NCBI GenBank assembly: GCA_021781335.1
Contig: JAJXXA010000030.1
Span: forward strand, 1-43,842
DNA: 43,842 nucleotides
Reading direction: 5' to 3'
Origin: Actinomycetes bacterium
Lineage (GTDB): Bacteria > Actinomycetota > Acidimicrobiia > Acidimicrobiales > RAAP-2
A program made the translations under genes and the position numbers. Position 1 is the stretch's first letter; the number at the start of each line of letters is the position of its first letter. This document shows positions 1 through 7,793 of the stretch, in pieces. The notes beneath the pieces were generated by a model that saw nothing but the letters and a program-made list of their open reading frames with translations, was not told the origin of the DNA and did not search any database.

Positions 1-2
1 GT

Positions 3-185
3 GCGGCGCTACGCCTACTTCGCCGTGTGGGGGCTGAAGTCGTTGCGATCGGCACGCTCGTGACCGAAGCGTCACTGTGGCGAAACGCGCTAGGGGATGA
101 CGCCCTGATGGTGCGCGCCCTCGGATCTATACCAGTGTTTCGACCTGACGGCTCGGGTGGGCTCGTAGAGGACTGGAACGGTTGA
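3..185 (+). CDS. C-terminal end of a probable phosphoribosyltransferase (partial)
   Basis: The reading frame is open from the left edge and closes at TGA 183-185, giving 60 residues that end in VEDWNG. The fragment contains GAEVVAIGTLVTEA, a strand-turn-strand typical of the last part of type I phosphoribosyltransferases (orotate/adenine PRTase-like), followed by VRALGSIPVF. The PRPP-binding loop would lie upstream, outside the window, so the substrate cannot be named. The coding call is fairly good because the frame is consistent and a strong terminator follows about 85 bases later. The family call is from general resemblance only. Confidence 0.5.
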   Translation, partial: AALRLLRRVGAEVVAIGTLVTEASLWRNALGDDALMVRALGSIPVFRPDGSGGLVEDWNG

Positions 186-269
186 GTCGGGTATCTGGCG
201 AGCTCTTAGCGGGTGTTATCACCGTCGAGGTCAGTCTTGTCAAACGACTCGACGCAAGAAAACTATGTA

Positions 270-310
270 AACGAACGAACCCGGGTGCTGCGCACCCGGG
301 TTCGTTCGTT
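270..310. terminator. Bidirectional intrinsic terminator
   Basis: This is a perfect 18-bp inverted repeat (AACGAACGAACCCGGGTG and its complement) around a 5-base loop whose outer bases can also pair. It lies between the partial PRTase gene (plus) and the NCS1 permease (minus), which converge. On the minus strand the stem is followed by a T-rich stretch (TTACATAGTTTTC), so termination of the permease transcript is the better supported use; on the plus strand no T-tract follows. Confidence 0.85.
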
Positions 311-324
311 GATCAATGATGTCG

Positions 325-1809
325 CTACAGGTTCGGCTCGAGCTCCTTTTGACGCTTGATCTGACCGGCAACCTGACCCGTGACCTTCTCTAGGGCCAGG
401 TAGACCAGGGCACCAACGATGATGCCCGCTGGTACCGAGAAGTCAGCGCCGCTGTAGTGATTGGAGATTGGCGTCATCCAGTGCAACGGGAAGTTGTAGC
501 TCGGTGACTTGGAAAAGCACATCGTCGAGGCGACGAGCCCGATCACGAAGGCCGTGATCGAACTCCAATTCACACCCGTTTTACCCGTGTAGTAGATGCT
601 CGACGGGTCAGTCTTTTGCAGCTCGTCCGCGTTGTAACGGAACTTCCTGAGCATCCAGTCTGCGATGAGGATGCCGAACCAGGGGGCGATCCACACGATG
701 ATGACCGCAACGAATTCGCCCATGTAGAGGTTGAAGGTCGATTGGAAGACCGCCCAGAGGGTGAGCAGGCCGGCGATGACCGAGTCCATGACCACTGCCT
801 GATAGCGCTTGAGGCGAAATCCGAGCGCCTGGAGCGAGACGCCCGACGAATAGAGGTCCAGTGAGTTGATGCCGAAGAGTTGAACGATAGCGAAGAGCAG
901 GAAAATCACAACAGCCCATGAGGGGATGAAGTGCTGACCACGCATGGCCTCAAACGGGTTCGAGCTGGTGCCCAGTTTGGGGATGAACGTGAAGACAGCT
1001 GCGCCCAGGGTCATCACGATGATTTCGGGCACAGCGGTCGCGAGAAAGAGCCAACCGACGATTGAAGACTTCTTCGCGTCACGCGGGAGATACCTCGTGT
1101 AGTCGTTTCCGCACTCAGTCCAGCCCAAACCCGAGAGGGCGAATGTGAACGCCAGGCCGGCAGTGTAGATCTCCCAGCTGTGGCCCCACGACTGGGCTGG
1201 TGCGGCGTGGCCGTGCTGGATGGCGTAGACCGCGAGCAGGACGAAGATCGCTATGAACGGCAAGATGAGCGCGCGTAGGACCTTGACCATTGTGGCGTGA
1301 CCCAGATAGGGCATAACCGCCTGAATGGCCGCGGCCAGTATCACCAAGATCACCTTCGTGGCCGAATTGATGTGTCCGCCCGCCATCTCAATGACCACGG
1401 TCACCGCGCCGACGATGAGAATCAGCCCCTCAGTCTCAAAGCCCAATTGGGTGATCCAGTTGAAGAAACTGACAATCCGCGCTCCGTGCGACCCAAAGGG
1501 TGCTCGACTGACGGTGAACGCGGTGGTCCCCGCTTCGGGTCCCTGGAGCGACGCGAGGCCGAGCAGCAGGTACGACAGGTTGCCGATCACGATGATGCTG
1601 AGCGTCGTATAGAAGCTGAAGCCAAAATTGATCAGCAACGCTCCATAGATGAAGTACTCGACGTTGATTGACGTACCGGCCCACATCGCGCCGATATTGC
1701 GAGGGGTGGCCCATCGCTCGGATTCGGCAATGAAATCTATGCCGTGAGTCTCGACTCGGAATACCTGGTCGCCCGGTGTCCCGTCGTGTGTATTCGTTAC
1801 TGATGCCAC
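325..1809 (-). CDS. NCS1-family nucleobase:cation symporter (purine/cytosine permease type)
   Basis: Predicted inner-membrane secondary transporter importing a nucleobase or related compound (cytosine, purine, hydantoin, allantoin and thiamine are all known NCS1 substrates) with a cation. The protein of about 494 residues has roughly twelve hydrophobic segments, the family length. It carries NCS1 hallmarks: RWATPRNIGAMWAGTSINVEY near the N-terminus and WTECGNDYTRYLP mid-protein. The ORF track starts at GTG 1842, but a clean ribosome site (GGGAGG, 1819-1824) sits 9 bases before GTG 1807-1809, so I prefer that start (VASVTNTHDG). The gene stands alone, ends at a strong terminator and is divergent from the DUF5666 gene. 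No catabolic partner is adjacent, so substrate is open. Confidence 0.88.
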   Translation of the reverse strand: MASVTNTHDGTPGDQVFRVETHGIDFIAESERWATPRNIGAMWAGTSINVEYFIYGALLINFGFSFYTTLSIIVIGNLSYLLLGLASLQGPEAGTTAFTVSRAPFGSHGARIVSFFNWITQLGFETEGLILIVGAVTVVIEMAGGHINSATKVILVILAAAIQAVMPYLGHATMVKVLRALILPFIAIFVLLAVYAIQHGHAAPAQSWGHSWEIYTAGLAFTFALSGLGWTECGNDYTRYLPRDAKKSSIVGWLFLATAVPEIIVMTLGAAVFTFIPKLGTSSNPFEAMRGQHFIPSWAVVIFLLFAIVQLFGINSLDLYSSGVSLQALGFRLKRYQAVVMDSVIAGLLTLWAVFQSTFNLYMGEFVAVIIVWIAPWFGILIADWMLRKFRYNADELQKTDPSSIYYTGKTGVNWSSITAFVIGLVASTMCFSKSPSYNFPLHWMTPISNHYSGADFSVPAGIIVGALVYLALEKVTGQVAGQIKRQKELEPNL

Positions 1810-1818
1810 TTGTGTGGT

Positions 1819-1824
1819 CCTCCC
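1819..1824 (-). promoter_or_regulatory. Ribosome binding site deciding the NCS1 permease start
   Basis: On the minus strand GGGAGG lies 9 bases upstream of GTG 1809. It falls inside the longer ORF-track version of the gene, whose own start (GTG 1842) has only a weak GGGG upstream. Confidence 0.55.
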
Positions 1825-2041
1825 TATATAGATGGTGTTCACCTGAAACGACCCCGTGAGGTGCTAGTCGTACGCGACAAGTATGTCCGATACTTCGAGG
1901 ATTTTGGGCCTTCTTGTTACAGATTCAAAACTTATTTTCGAGTTTTAGTCACTTCTTAGTGCCCCTCTAGCGGGTTCAGATATTGGCCCCTCAAGATGGG
2001 CGTATCTCGAATCTGCTCGAGGTACTCGAGAAAGGCTCCCC

Positions 2042-2809
2042 ATGGATCGCACGACCAAGAAGAAGATTGCAAAGAACTTTGGCATTTCAGCGGTGGTTGC
2101 TGTCGGTGCACTCGTCACTGGTATCGGCGTCGCGGGTGCGTCGGCCAGTACCCATCACCGTGACGCTTCGACGCCCACGAGCAGAGACAGCGCTCCTTCG
2201 AGCGACTCGGCCCGTGGCGAATGGGGCGCCATGAGGGCACCCGGCGGCACGATCACCGCGCTCAGCGCGACGTCACTCACGCTGAGCGACCGCGCGGGCA
2301 CTGCCCACACGTTCTCCATTGACGCCTCGACGACCGTGACCGAGGACCGTAGCCCTTCAGCTCTGACGGCTTTGGCGGTCGGCGAGCAGGTGCGCATTGT
2401 GCCGAGCGCACCAGGATCAGCGCTCGCGAAGAGCATTGAAATCGAGCAGCCGAGCGTCATGGGCAAAGTCACGGCCGTTGGCGCAACGTCACTCACGCTG
2501 AGCGACCCGAGGGGATCGACGTACACCGTCGTCGTCTCGAATGCGACAACGTACGCCAAAGCGGGTGCCACTGCGACCTTGAGTGACGTCAACGTAGGTT
2601 CGATGGTCTTCGCCCAAGGTGCGTTCGCGCCAGGTAGTACGACCACACTCGACGCCACCACCGTAGGTATTGGTGTGCCGGGCGCGTTCAATGATGGAGC
2701 GGGACCGTCGTTTCCAGATGGTGCGCCCGGACGAATTGGAGTGGGCGGCGACAGCGGCGGCCCCCAATTCTCACAGCCCCCAGTGGGCGCGCTTGGGCTT
2801 AACGCGTAG
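2042..2809 (+). CDS. Secreted DUF5666-domain protein
   Basis: A 255-residue exported protein of unknown function. The N-terminus is a signal peptide: MDRTTKKKIAK, a hydrophobic core (ISAVVAVGALVTGIGVAG) and an Ala-Ser cleavage region near residue 35. A Ser/Thr-rich linker follows. Then come two beta-rich repeats of the DUF5666 type, each beginning with a variant of G-x-I/V-T-A-L/V-x-A-T-S-L-T-L-S-D (about residues 67-135 and 140-210). The tail is Gly/Pro-rich. ATG 2042 has an upstream AAAGG. The gene is monocistronic: it is divergent from the NCS1 permease and followed by a hairpin terminator. A cell-envelope role is inference from secretion only. Confidence 0.8.
   Translation: MDRTTKKKIAKNFGISAVVAVGALVTGIGVAGASASTHHRDASTPTSRDSAPSSDSARGEWGAMRAPGGTITALSATSLTLSDRAGTAHTFSIDASTTVTEDRSPSALTALAVGEQVRIVPSAPGSALAKSIEIEQPSVMGKVTAVGATSLTLSDPRGSTYTVVVSNATTYAKAGATATLSDVNVGSMVFAQGAFAPGSTTTLDATTVGIGVPGAFNDGAGPSFPDGAPGRIGVGGDSGGPQFSQPPVGALGLNA
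2270..2291 (+). repeat. 22-bp perfect direct repeat, copy 1 (DUF5666 gene)
   Basis: The 22 bases beginning ACGTCACTCACGCTGAGCG recur exactly at 2486-2507, 216 bp downstream. Both encode the T-S-L-T-L-S-D strand of the two DUF5666 repeats, consistent with internal duplication. Confidence 0.8.
2486..2507 (+). repeat. 22-bp perfect direct repeat, copy 2 (DUF5666 gene)
   Basis: Exact second copy of the 22-base segment at 2270-2291, in the same frame of the second DUF5666 repeat. Confidence 0.8.
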
Positions 2810-2827
2810 TCGCGTCGCACCAGATTT

Positions 2828-2867
2828 TCAGGGCTCAGGCGTTTCCTCCCTTGCGCCTGAGCCCTGA
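2828..2867 (+). terminator. Hairpin terminator after the DUF5666 gene
   Basis: A 14-bp perfect inverted repeat (TCAGGGCTCAGGCG and its complement) around a 12-base pyrimidine-rich loop, starting 18 bases after the DUF5666 stop codon. No clear T-tract follows, so it may be an imperfect intrinsic terminator or a 3' stabilising hairpin. Confidence 0.65.
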
Positions 2868-2902
2868 AGCGATTCGCCCCTGAAGAAGTACTCAGATATT
2901 GC

Positions 2903-2930
2903 TTGGTTACCGAGGAGTTCTTGCTATGTT
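2903..2930 (+). promoter_or_regulatory. Putative promoter of the solute-binding protein gene
   Basis: TTGGTT (2903-2908), a 16-base spacer and TATGTT (2925-2930) preceded by TGC, an extended -10 form. A short CCCC-CAAA-GGGG hairpin lies in the resulting leader of about 50 bases before ATG 2987. Confidence 0.4.
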
Positions 2931-2986
2931 TCCCCCAAAGGGGATTCCGCACAAGGCGGTGTCGTCGGGGGGAAAGCAGGATCAAG

Positions 2987-4885
2987 ATGTCTTCAACGTT
3001 CGATCGTCGATCGTTTCTTACGCATTCAGCTGCCACGCTTGGGGGCGTTGCCATGGCCGGTACCGTCGTTGACGGTCTGATGGCAACGGCCGCGGGGGCG
3101 GCTGTTGGCATAAGCACCGCCAAGCCGAAGATCGGTGGCACCATCACCGTCGGTTTGATATCTGATGTACCGAACTACCACGTCTTCAATGGCTCACAAG
3201 GCAAGATGGACGCCTCGGGCTTTTGTGTTGCGAACGCGCTGTACGACCCGCTCTTCGTGATGGCCGTGAACGGTGTGACGTGGTTGCCGATGTTGGCGCT
3301 CTCAGCTACGCCGAACGCCAACTACACGGTGTGGACGATTCGACTTCGCCAGGGCGTCAAGTTCACCAACGGTGACCCGTTCACCGCGGACACCGTGGTC
3401 GCCAACTGGCAGGCCGCAGCGGCTGACCCGACGGTGGGTCTCGCGATCCAGCCGATCATCCACTCGGTGGTGAAGGTCAACACCTACACGGTCACCTACA
3501 ACATGGTGATTCCTTTCTCCACGTTCCCAACGAGTCTCGCGGAACAGCAGATTGCCTACATGGCCCACCCGTCGTCGTTCAGCCCGACCTTCAAGGGGAA
3601 CCCGGTTGGTACCGGTCCGTTCAAGGTGGTCTCGTGGCAGGTAGGTGTGGAGTCGAAGTTCACGAAGAACACCCACTACTGGAGAAAGGATGCCCAAGGT
3701 CGCAAGTTGCCGTACCTCGACGGCATCAACTTCAAGACCATTCCGGACAACCCGACGCGCAACTCCGCACTCCAGTCGGGGAGCATCGACATGATCCTCC
3801 AACAAGACGGATCGAGTGTTGCGGCGCTTCAGAAGATGAAGGGTATCCAAGTTCGCACCGACGTCAATGACCCACGCGACCCGGCGGTGAACTGCCTGAT
3901 CTTGAACACGACCGGAACACTCAACCAGTACTTCTTGTGGGCCGGTCAGTTCGCGACCGCGCTCGGCATCCCCGGCGCGCTCACCTATATCGAGAAGGGC
4001 CAGGCGCCACCGACCCAGGTGCAGTTGGCGGACTACGAGGGGACACTCGGCGCAGTGGACCCGACGACCTTGACCTGGAACACCAAGCTCAAGCCGGTGC
4101 TCAACGACGTCACGATTCGTCAGGCCTGCGCTATGGCGATCAACCGCAACACGTATTGGAAGGACATCGACGGCGCCGTCGGCTCGGTCGCGGACGGCAT
4201 CTATCGAAAGTCGTCGAGGTTCTACAAGAACCCCAACTACCCCGCGTACAACCCGACGCAGGCCAAGGCGTTGGTCGACGCGTACAAGACAAAGAACAAG
4301 GTGTCCAGCGTCGGGTTCGTCATCGACATCGTGTCAGGTAGTTCTTCGGCGCAAAAGCAGTTCGCGTACTTCCAACAGCAGTTGGCGGCCGTTGGTATCA
4401 CCGTCACTCCTCGTCCCCTTGTCCAGAGCACGCTCATCAACAACGTGATCTACGGCGAGTACGACTGTGCGACGTGGAACCAGTTCGGTGGAGTGGACCC
4501 GTCGCTCAACTACGTGTGGTTCATCTCCCAGCCCGCGACCACTCCATTGGCGCAGGGTGGGCTCGGTATGCCCGCACTGCCAACGGGGACGTTCATCGCA
4601 GGAGCCGTCAACTTTGCGCACCTCGGCGACCCGGTCATCGAAGGTTCGATGCTCGCCGCGCTCGCCGCACGGCCGAAGTCGGCTGCGCAGACCGCGGCGT
4701 GGCAATCGGTCAACACGCAGTTCGCAAAGGACATCCCGTACTTGTTCCTCGACACGACCGTCACTGCTTTCGCGGCTCGTCCGAACGTCCAGAACTGGGC
4801 CGTCAGTACAGCGGGTGACGGACGTTCACGTTCGCTCACCTTCGACGGTGGATCTTCGAGGTGGGACCAGATCTGGATCAAGTAG
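2987..4885 (+). CDS. ABC transporter family 5 substrate-binding protein, Tat-exported
   Basis: A 632-residue extracytoplasmic solute receptor of the SBP_bac_5 (peptide/nickel/opine) family. The N-terminus has a twin-arginine signal (DRRSFLTHSAATLGG) followed by a hydrophobic stretch, implying Tat export. Family signatures follow: the start of the mature domain IGGTITVGLISD, the region VWTIRLRQGVKFTNGDPFTADTV and GTGPFKVVSW. The ORF track begins 84 bases earlier at a TTG, but ATG 2987 with AGGA upstream starts exactly before the Tat signal, so I prefer it. No permease or ATPase genes are adjacent, making it an orphan receptor. The ligand is unknown; an oligopeptide or similar compound is the family default. 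Confidence 0.9.
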   Translation: MSSTFDRRSFLTHSAATLGGVAMAGTVVDGLMATAAGAAVGISTAKPKIGGTITVGLISDVPNYHVFNGSQGKMDASGFCVANALYDPLFVMAVNGVTWLPMLALSATPNANYTVWTIRLRQGVKFTNGDPFTADTVVANWQAAAADPTVGLAIQPIIHSVVKVNTYTVTYNMVIPFSTFPTSLAEQQIAYMAHPSSFSPTFKGNPVGTGPFKVVSWQVGVESKFTKNTHYWRKDAQGRKLPYLDGINFKTIPDNPTRNSALQSGSIDMILQQDGSSVAALQKMKGIQVRTDVNDPRDPAVNCLILNTTGTLNQYFLWAGQFATALGIPGALTYIEKGQAPPTQVQLADYEGTLGAVDPTTLTWNTKLKPVLNDVTIRQACAMAINRNTYWKDIDGAVGSVADGIYRKSSRFYKNPNYPAYNPTQAKALVDAYKTKNKVSSVGFVIDIVSGSSSAQKQFAYFQQQLAAVGITVTPRPLVQSTLINNVIYGEYDCATWNQFGGVDPSLNYVWFISQPATTPLAQGGLGMPALPTGTFIAGAVNFAHLGDPVIEGSMLAALAARPKSAAQTAAWQSVNTQFAKDIPYLFLDTTVTAFAARPNVQNWAVSTAGDGRSRSLTFDGGSSRWDQIWIK

Positions 4886-4896
4886 TTCAGTATCAG

Positions 4897-4942
4897 CACA
4901 ATGTGAATCGGCGGCGCGTGAGCGGCGCCGATTCACATTGTG
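4897..4942. terminator. Bidirectional terminator between convergent genes
   Basis: An inverted repeat of about 16-17 bp (CACAATGTGAATCGGC ... GCCGATTCACATTGTG) fills the 62-base gap between the solute-binding protein gene (plus) and the MFS gene (minus). Its symmetry and position suit termination from both sides. Confidence 0.75.
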
Positions 4943-4947
4943 CCGCA

Positions 4948-6114
4948 TCACCCGGCGCGACTGATGTGACCGCGTACGTTTCGCCACCACCAAAGGGTGG
5001 TGAGCGCGAGTAACGAAGCGACGATGGCGATGAGCGTGAACGGCAGCGCCGCGTTGATGGTGAAGAGGAATCCAGACACCCCGGCACCGAGGGCCAGCGC
5101 TGCGGTGTTGGACGTCGTATAGAGACCCTGACGTCGGCTGAGTTCTCGGTCGACCGCCCCCTGGCTCATGAGCGATGAGATCGACGGCAGGCATAGCGAC
5201 GCGCCGATGGATTCCAGTGAACCAACGAACAGCATGACGACGTTGTTGTGGATGTGTGGGTAGAGCGAGAGAAAGAATGTGCCGTTCAACAAACCCGCGA
5301 GGCCGATGATGCGGCGATTCGCGTGGTCGGCGAGCCATCCACCGAAGCGACTGAGAATGACCCAGGGGAGTGCAAACATGGTCCAACTCAGTCGTATTTC
5401 AAGGGTCGTAGCGTGGTGCGCGTGCATCAAGAGGCTCCAACACGCTTCGTACACTCCAACGGTCAATCCACCGGCGCTGGCCGCGAAGAGCGCGCCAATC
5501 AGTTGTGAATTCCATTGCATGCGTGGCAGGGGAGACGGGTCGTACTCCTTGTCCCCCAGATTGGTGTTGAAGGCAACGAATGCAGCGAACAGGCTGATGA
5601 GGCCGGTGACGAAGAACGCATAACCCAATTGATCGACGTTCACCAGCACACCCGCGACGGGACCGACGGCGATGCCGAACAATTGGGCGGCGAGAATACG
5701 TGAGATCGCGCGGCCGCGTTGTTCTTCGGAGAAGAGCGACGCCACCGCCGACATGGAGGCGACCTCGATGGCGCCGGCCGAAGCGCCCTGGACGGCGCGG
5801 GTCAGTGCGAACCACGGTGCCGACACCGGCAGGAGAAACGTCATCGATGCGAGACCGTACGCGACCAAGCTGAGCATGAGGACCGGGCGACGGCCGAACT
5901 TGTCTGCGAGATGGCCTAGGAAGAATTGGGTCACGATGCCCGCGACGAAGAACGCGGACATGATGATCCCGATGATGCTCGGCGTGCCGCCGCGGTGCTC
6001 GAGGAACAGCGGTAGCAGGGGTAAGCCGAGCGTTGCGCCCATCCACTGGATAGCCACAATGATCGTGAGACGTCGTAACGTCTGTTGTGGGGTGGAAATA
6101 GACACGGCATCCAC
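4948..6114 (-). CDS. MFS transporter (drug-efflux-like)
   Basis: A 388-residue major facilitator superfamily protein with about twelve hydrophobic helices. The A-like motif between helices 2 and 3 is GHLADKFGRRPVLM, characteristic of 12-TM drug:H+ antiporters. A substrate cannot be deduced. The start is GTG 6114 (DAVSISTPQQ); a TACCGC element sits only 4 bases upstream and no ribosome site is obvious, so the start is slightly uncertain. It converges on the solute-binding protein gene across a shared terminator. The next upstream gene, the CadD-like transporter, lies 32 bases away on the same strand, so joint transcription is possible. Confidence 0.85.
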   Translation of the reverse strand: MDAVSISTPQQTLRRLTIIVAIQWMGATLGLPLLPLFLEHRGGTPSIIGIIMSAFFVAGIVTQFFLGHLADKFGRRPVLMLSLVAYGLASMTFLLPVSAPWFALTRAVQGASAGAIEVASMSAVASLFSEEQRGRAISRILAAQLFGIAVGPVAGVLVNVDQLGYAFFVTGLISLFAAFVAFNTNLGDKEYDPSPLPRMQWNSQLIGALFAASAGGLTVGVYEACWSLLMHAHHATTLEIRLSWTMFALPWVILSRFGGWLADHANRRIIGLAGLLNGTFFLSLYPHIHNNVVMLFVGSLESIGASLCLPSISSLMSQGAVDRELSRRQGLYTTSNTAALALGAGVSGFLFTINAALPFTLIAIVASLLALTTLWWWRNVRGHISRAG

Positions 6115-6146
6115 GCTAGCGGTACTGCCTTACATTTCTCGAGCCG

Positions 6147-6716
6147 TTAGCTGAAGGTGCCGCACTCGAGAAGTATCAATGCGCCGAGTGCGAAGTAGAT
6201 AATCGGCACCAGCGTCCGATTGAGACGCACGCCCCACTCGATGACCCGGGGATGGCTGACGAGCGAGCGTGCCGCGACCAGAAAGACCGCCTCCCACAGC
6301 GCGAACAGTGCGATGCTGAGTACCTCACGAGACGTGTTGTTCGCACGTAGGAGTGGAATCCACACGGCCAAGTTGTCGCCACCCAGCGCGAGGGTTATTG
6401 CGAAGGTGGTGAGGGCCCCACGCCGATACTGCTGGCGTTCGGGGTCGTCACGGTGTCGCCACGCGTGAACTGCGAGTGCCCACGGCGCAAGTGCGAGTAT
6501 TCCAATCCAACGAAGAGGAACGTCGAGCAGTGCCGCACCCACACTTACTGAGAGCAGGATCAGGCTCGCAACGCCGAGCACTTGGGCCGTGCTCACCCTC
6601 TTGTATCGTTCGCGCGGAGTCAGGACTAGTTGGGCGGCGAAGGCGAAGAAATCATCGAGCATCGTTCCAATGAAGGCCAGCGTCGCAATTGTGATCGTGA
6701 CCGAGAGCGCATGCAC
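6147..6716 (-). CDS. CadD-family cadmium resistance transporter-like membrane protein
   Basis: A 189-residue membrane protein resembling CadD, a small transporter (about 200 residues) linked to cadmium resistance or cation efflux. It begins HALSVTITIATLAFIGTMLDDFFAF, has about five or six hydrophobic segments and contains TLALGGDNLAVWIPLL, matching the family segment with conserved G-x-D-N. The ORF track extends 95 codons too far, overlapping the divergent dehydratase; the extension is Arg/Ser-rich and not conserved-looking. GTG 6716 lies 7 bases after a TAAGGT -10 element, suggesting a leaderless transcript. The metal is not demonstrated. Confidence 0.75.
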   Translation of the reverse strand: MHALSVTITIATLAFIGTMLDDFFAFAAQLVLTPRERYKRVSTAQVLGVASLILLSVSVGAALLDVPLRWIGILALAPWALAVHAWRHRDDPERQQYRRGALTTFAITLALGGDNLAVWIPLLRANNTSREVLSIALFALWEAVFLVAARSLVSHPRVIEWGVRLNRTLVPIIYFALGALILLECGTFS

Positions 6717-6723
6717 GTCGCCG

Positions 6724-6729
6724 ACCTTA
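6724..6729 (-). promoter_or_regulatory. Leaderless-type -10 element for the CadD-like gene
   Basis: TAAGGT on the minus strand, 7 bases before GTG 6716. The same TANNNT-N6-8-start arrangement recurs across the window. Confidence 0.45.
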
Positions 6730-6777
6730 CTTGTCGGTACAGACTCGCAAAATGTCGGCGGAGTAGCATTTGCGTTG

Positions 6778-7752
6778 ATGCTTCGCCATGTCTCCCCCCC
6801 GACAGATGAGCAATTGGACGCTGCGCGCAGGGTCGTGGCTGACCATCTCGCCCCAACGCCCACCGTCAGCATCTCACTTCGAGGCCGTGCGGTCCTGGCA
6901 AAACTCGAGAGCCTCCAGCCCACGGGTGCCTTCAAGATCAGAGGTGCGTTGAGCGCCATTGATGCGGCGCGACGTGACGACCCCACCGGAGCGGTTATCA
7001 CTTCCTCGGCGGGTAATCACGGTCTTGGCATCGCTCACGCCGCCAACCTGCTGGGCGTCCCGGCGACTGTCGTTGTGCCCGCGAACGCGTCGGTGGCGAA
7101 AGTCAAGAAGCTGCTGAGCTACAACATCGAACTCATTCAGTTCGGGTCGTCATACGATGACGCCCAGACCCGAGCGCTCGAGCTCGCCGACGAGCGTGGA
7201 ATTCGTTACATCTCACCTTTCAACGACGCCAACGTCATCGCCGGTCAATCAACGGTCTTTGACGAGATGCTGGCCCAAGCACCCGAGTTGGAGCACATCG
7301 TCGTGCCGGTCGGCGGTGGTGGCCTGATCTCAGGCATTCTGTTGTCGCGTGACTTCCATGGTCGCGGCGACATCAAGGTCACCGGTGTGCAGCCCAAAGA
7401 GAGCTCCGCGATGTATCACGTGCTTCGTGGGGTGAAGATGGCTGACGTCGTTCATCATCCGACGATCGCAGACGGCCTCGCGGGCGGCGGTGACGAGGGT
7501 GCGGTCACCAATGACTTGATCGCGCGGCACAACGTGCCGTTGGTGCTCGTTGAAGAGCGTGACATTCGTCGTGCCGTGCGCGAAGTCGCCGAGGTCAATG
7601 GACTCGTGCTCGAGGGCTCGGCGACGGCCTCGTACGCCGCGATCACTGCAAATCTGGTCGACGACCTCACCTCGCGCATCGGCTTTATCGCGTCGGGACG
7701 CAACATCTCTCACGAATTGCTCATCGAACTCTTGCAGGAGCCCTTGGTCTAG
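6778..7752 (+). CDS. PLP-dependent threonine/serine dehydratase (short, catabolic type)
   Basis: A 324-residue fold-type II PLP enzyme that would deaminate L-threonine to 2-oxobutyrate and/or L-serine to pyruvate. PLP-lysine motif: PTGAFKIRGAL with Lys53. Other family elements are TSSAGNHGLGIAHAA, which binds the substrate carboxylate, and VPVGGGGLISGI, the phosphate-binding glycine loop. The C-terminus stops after the catalytic domain, with no ACT domain, so this is the short type (TdcB or serine racemase-like) rather than feedback-regulated IlvA. The ORF track runs 63 codons upstream into the divergent CadD-like gene; ATG 6778 is the first start consistent with family length. Confidence 0.88.
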   Translation: MLRHVSPPTDEQLDAARRVVADHLAPTPTVSISLRGRAVLAKLESLQPTGAFKIRGALSAIDAARRDDPTGAVITSSAGNHGLGIAHAANLLGVPATVVVPANASVAKVKKLLSYNIELIQFGSSYDDAQTRALELADERGIRYISPFNDANVIAGQSTVFDEMLAQAPELEHIVVPVGGGGLISGILLSRDFHGRGDIKVTGVQPKESSAMYHVLRGVKMADVVHHPTIADGLAGGGDEGAVTNDLIARHNVPLVLVEERDIRRAVREVAEVNGLVLEGSATASYAAITANLVDDLTSRIGFIASGRNISHELLIELLQEPLV

Positions 7753-7781
7753 GCGCCGAATCGACCCTTCACGATGGGCGG

Positions 7782-7787
7782 TAGGGT
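7782..7787 (+). promoter_or_regulatory. Leaderless-type -10 element (TAGGGT)
   Basis: TAGGGT is separated by exactly 6 bases from ATG 7794, placing the expected transcription start on or next to the start codon. Confidence 0.5.
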
Positions 7788-7793
7788 TGCTCC

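Noticed and set aside
1843-2041. Promoters in the NCS1/DUF5666 divergent region
   Set aside because: TTGTTA (1914-1919) and several AT-rich strings are present, but no pair of hexamers with acceptable spacing convinced me on either strand. A small CACT-TCTT-AGTG hairpin is noted only.
2155-3147. 330-aa minus-strand ORF
   Set aside because: It is antisense to the DUF5666 gene and crosses its terminator and the next gene's leader. Its composition is low-information Ser/Pro/Ala and the plus-strand frames have clear domains.
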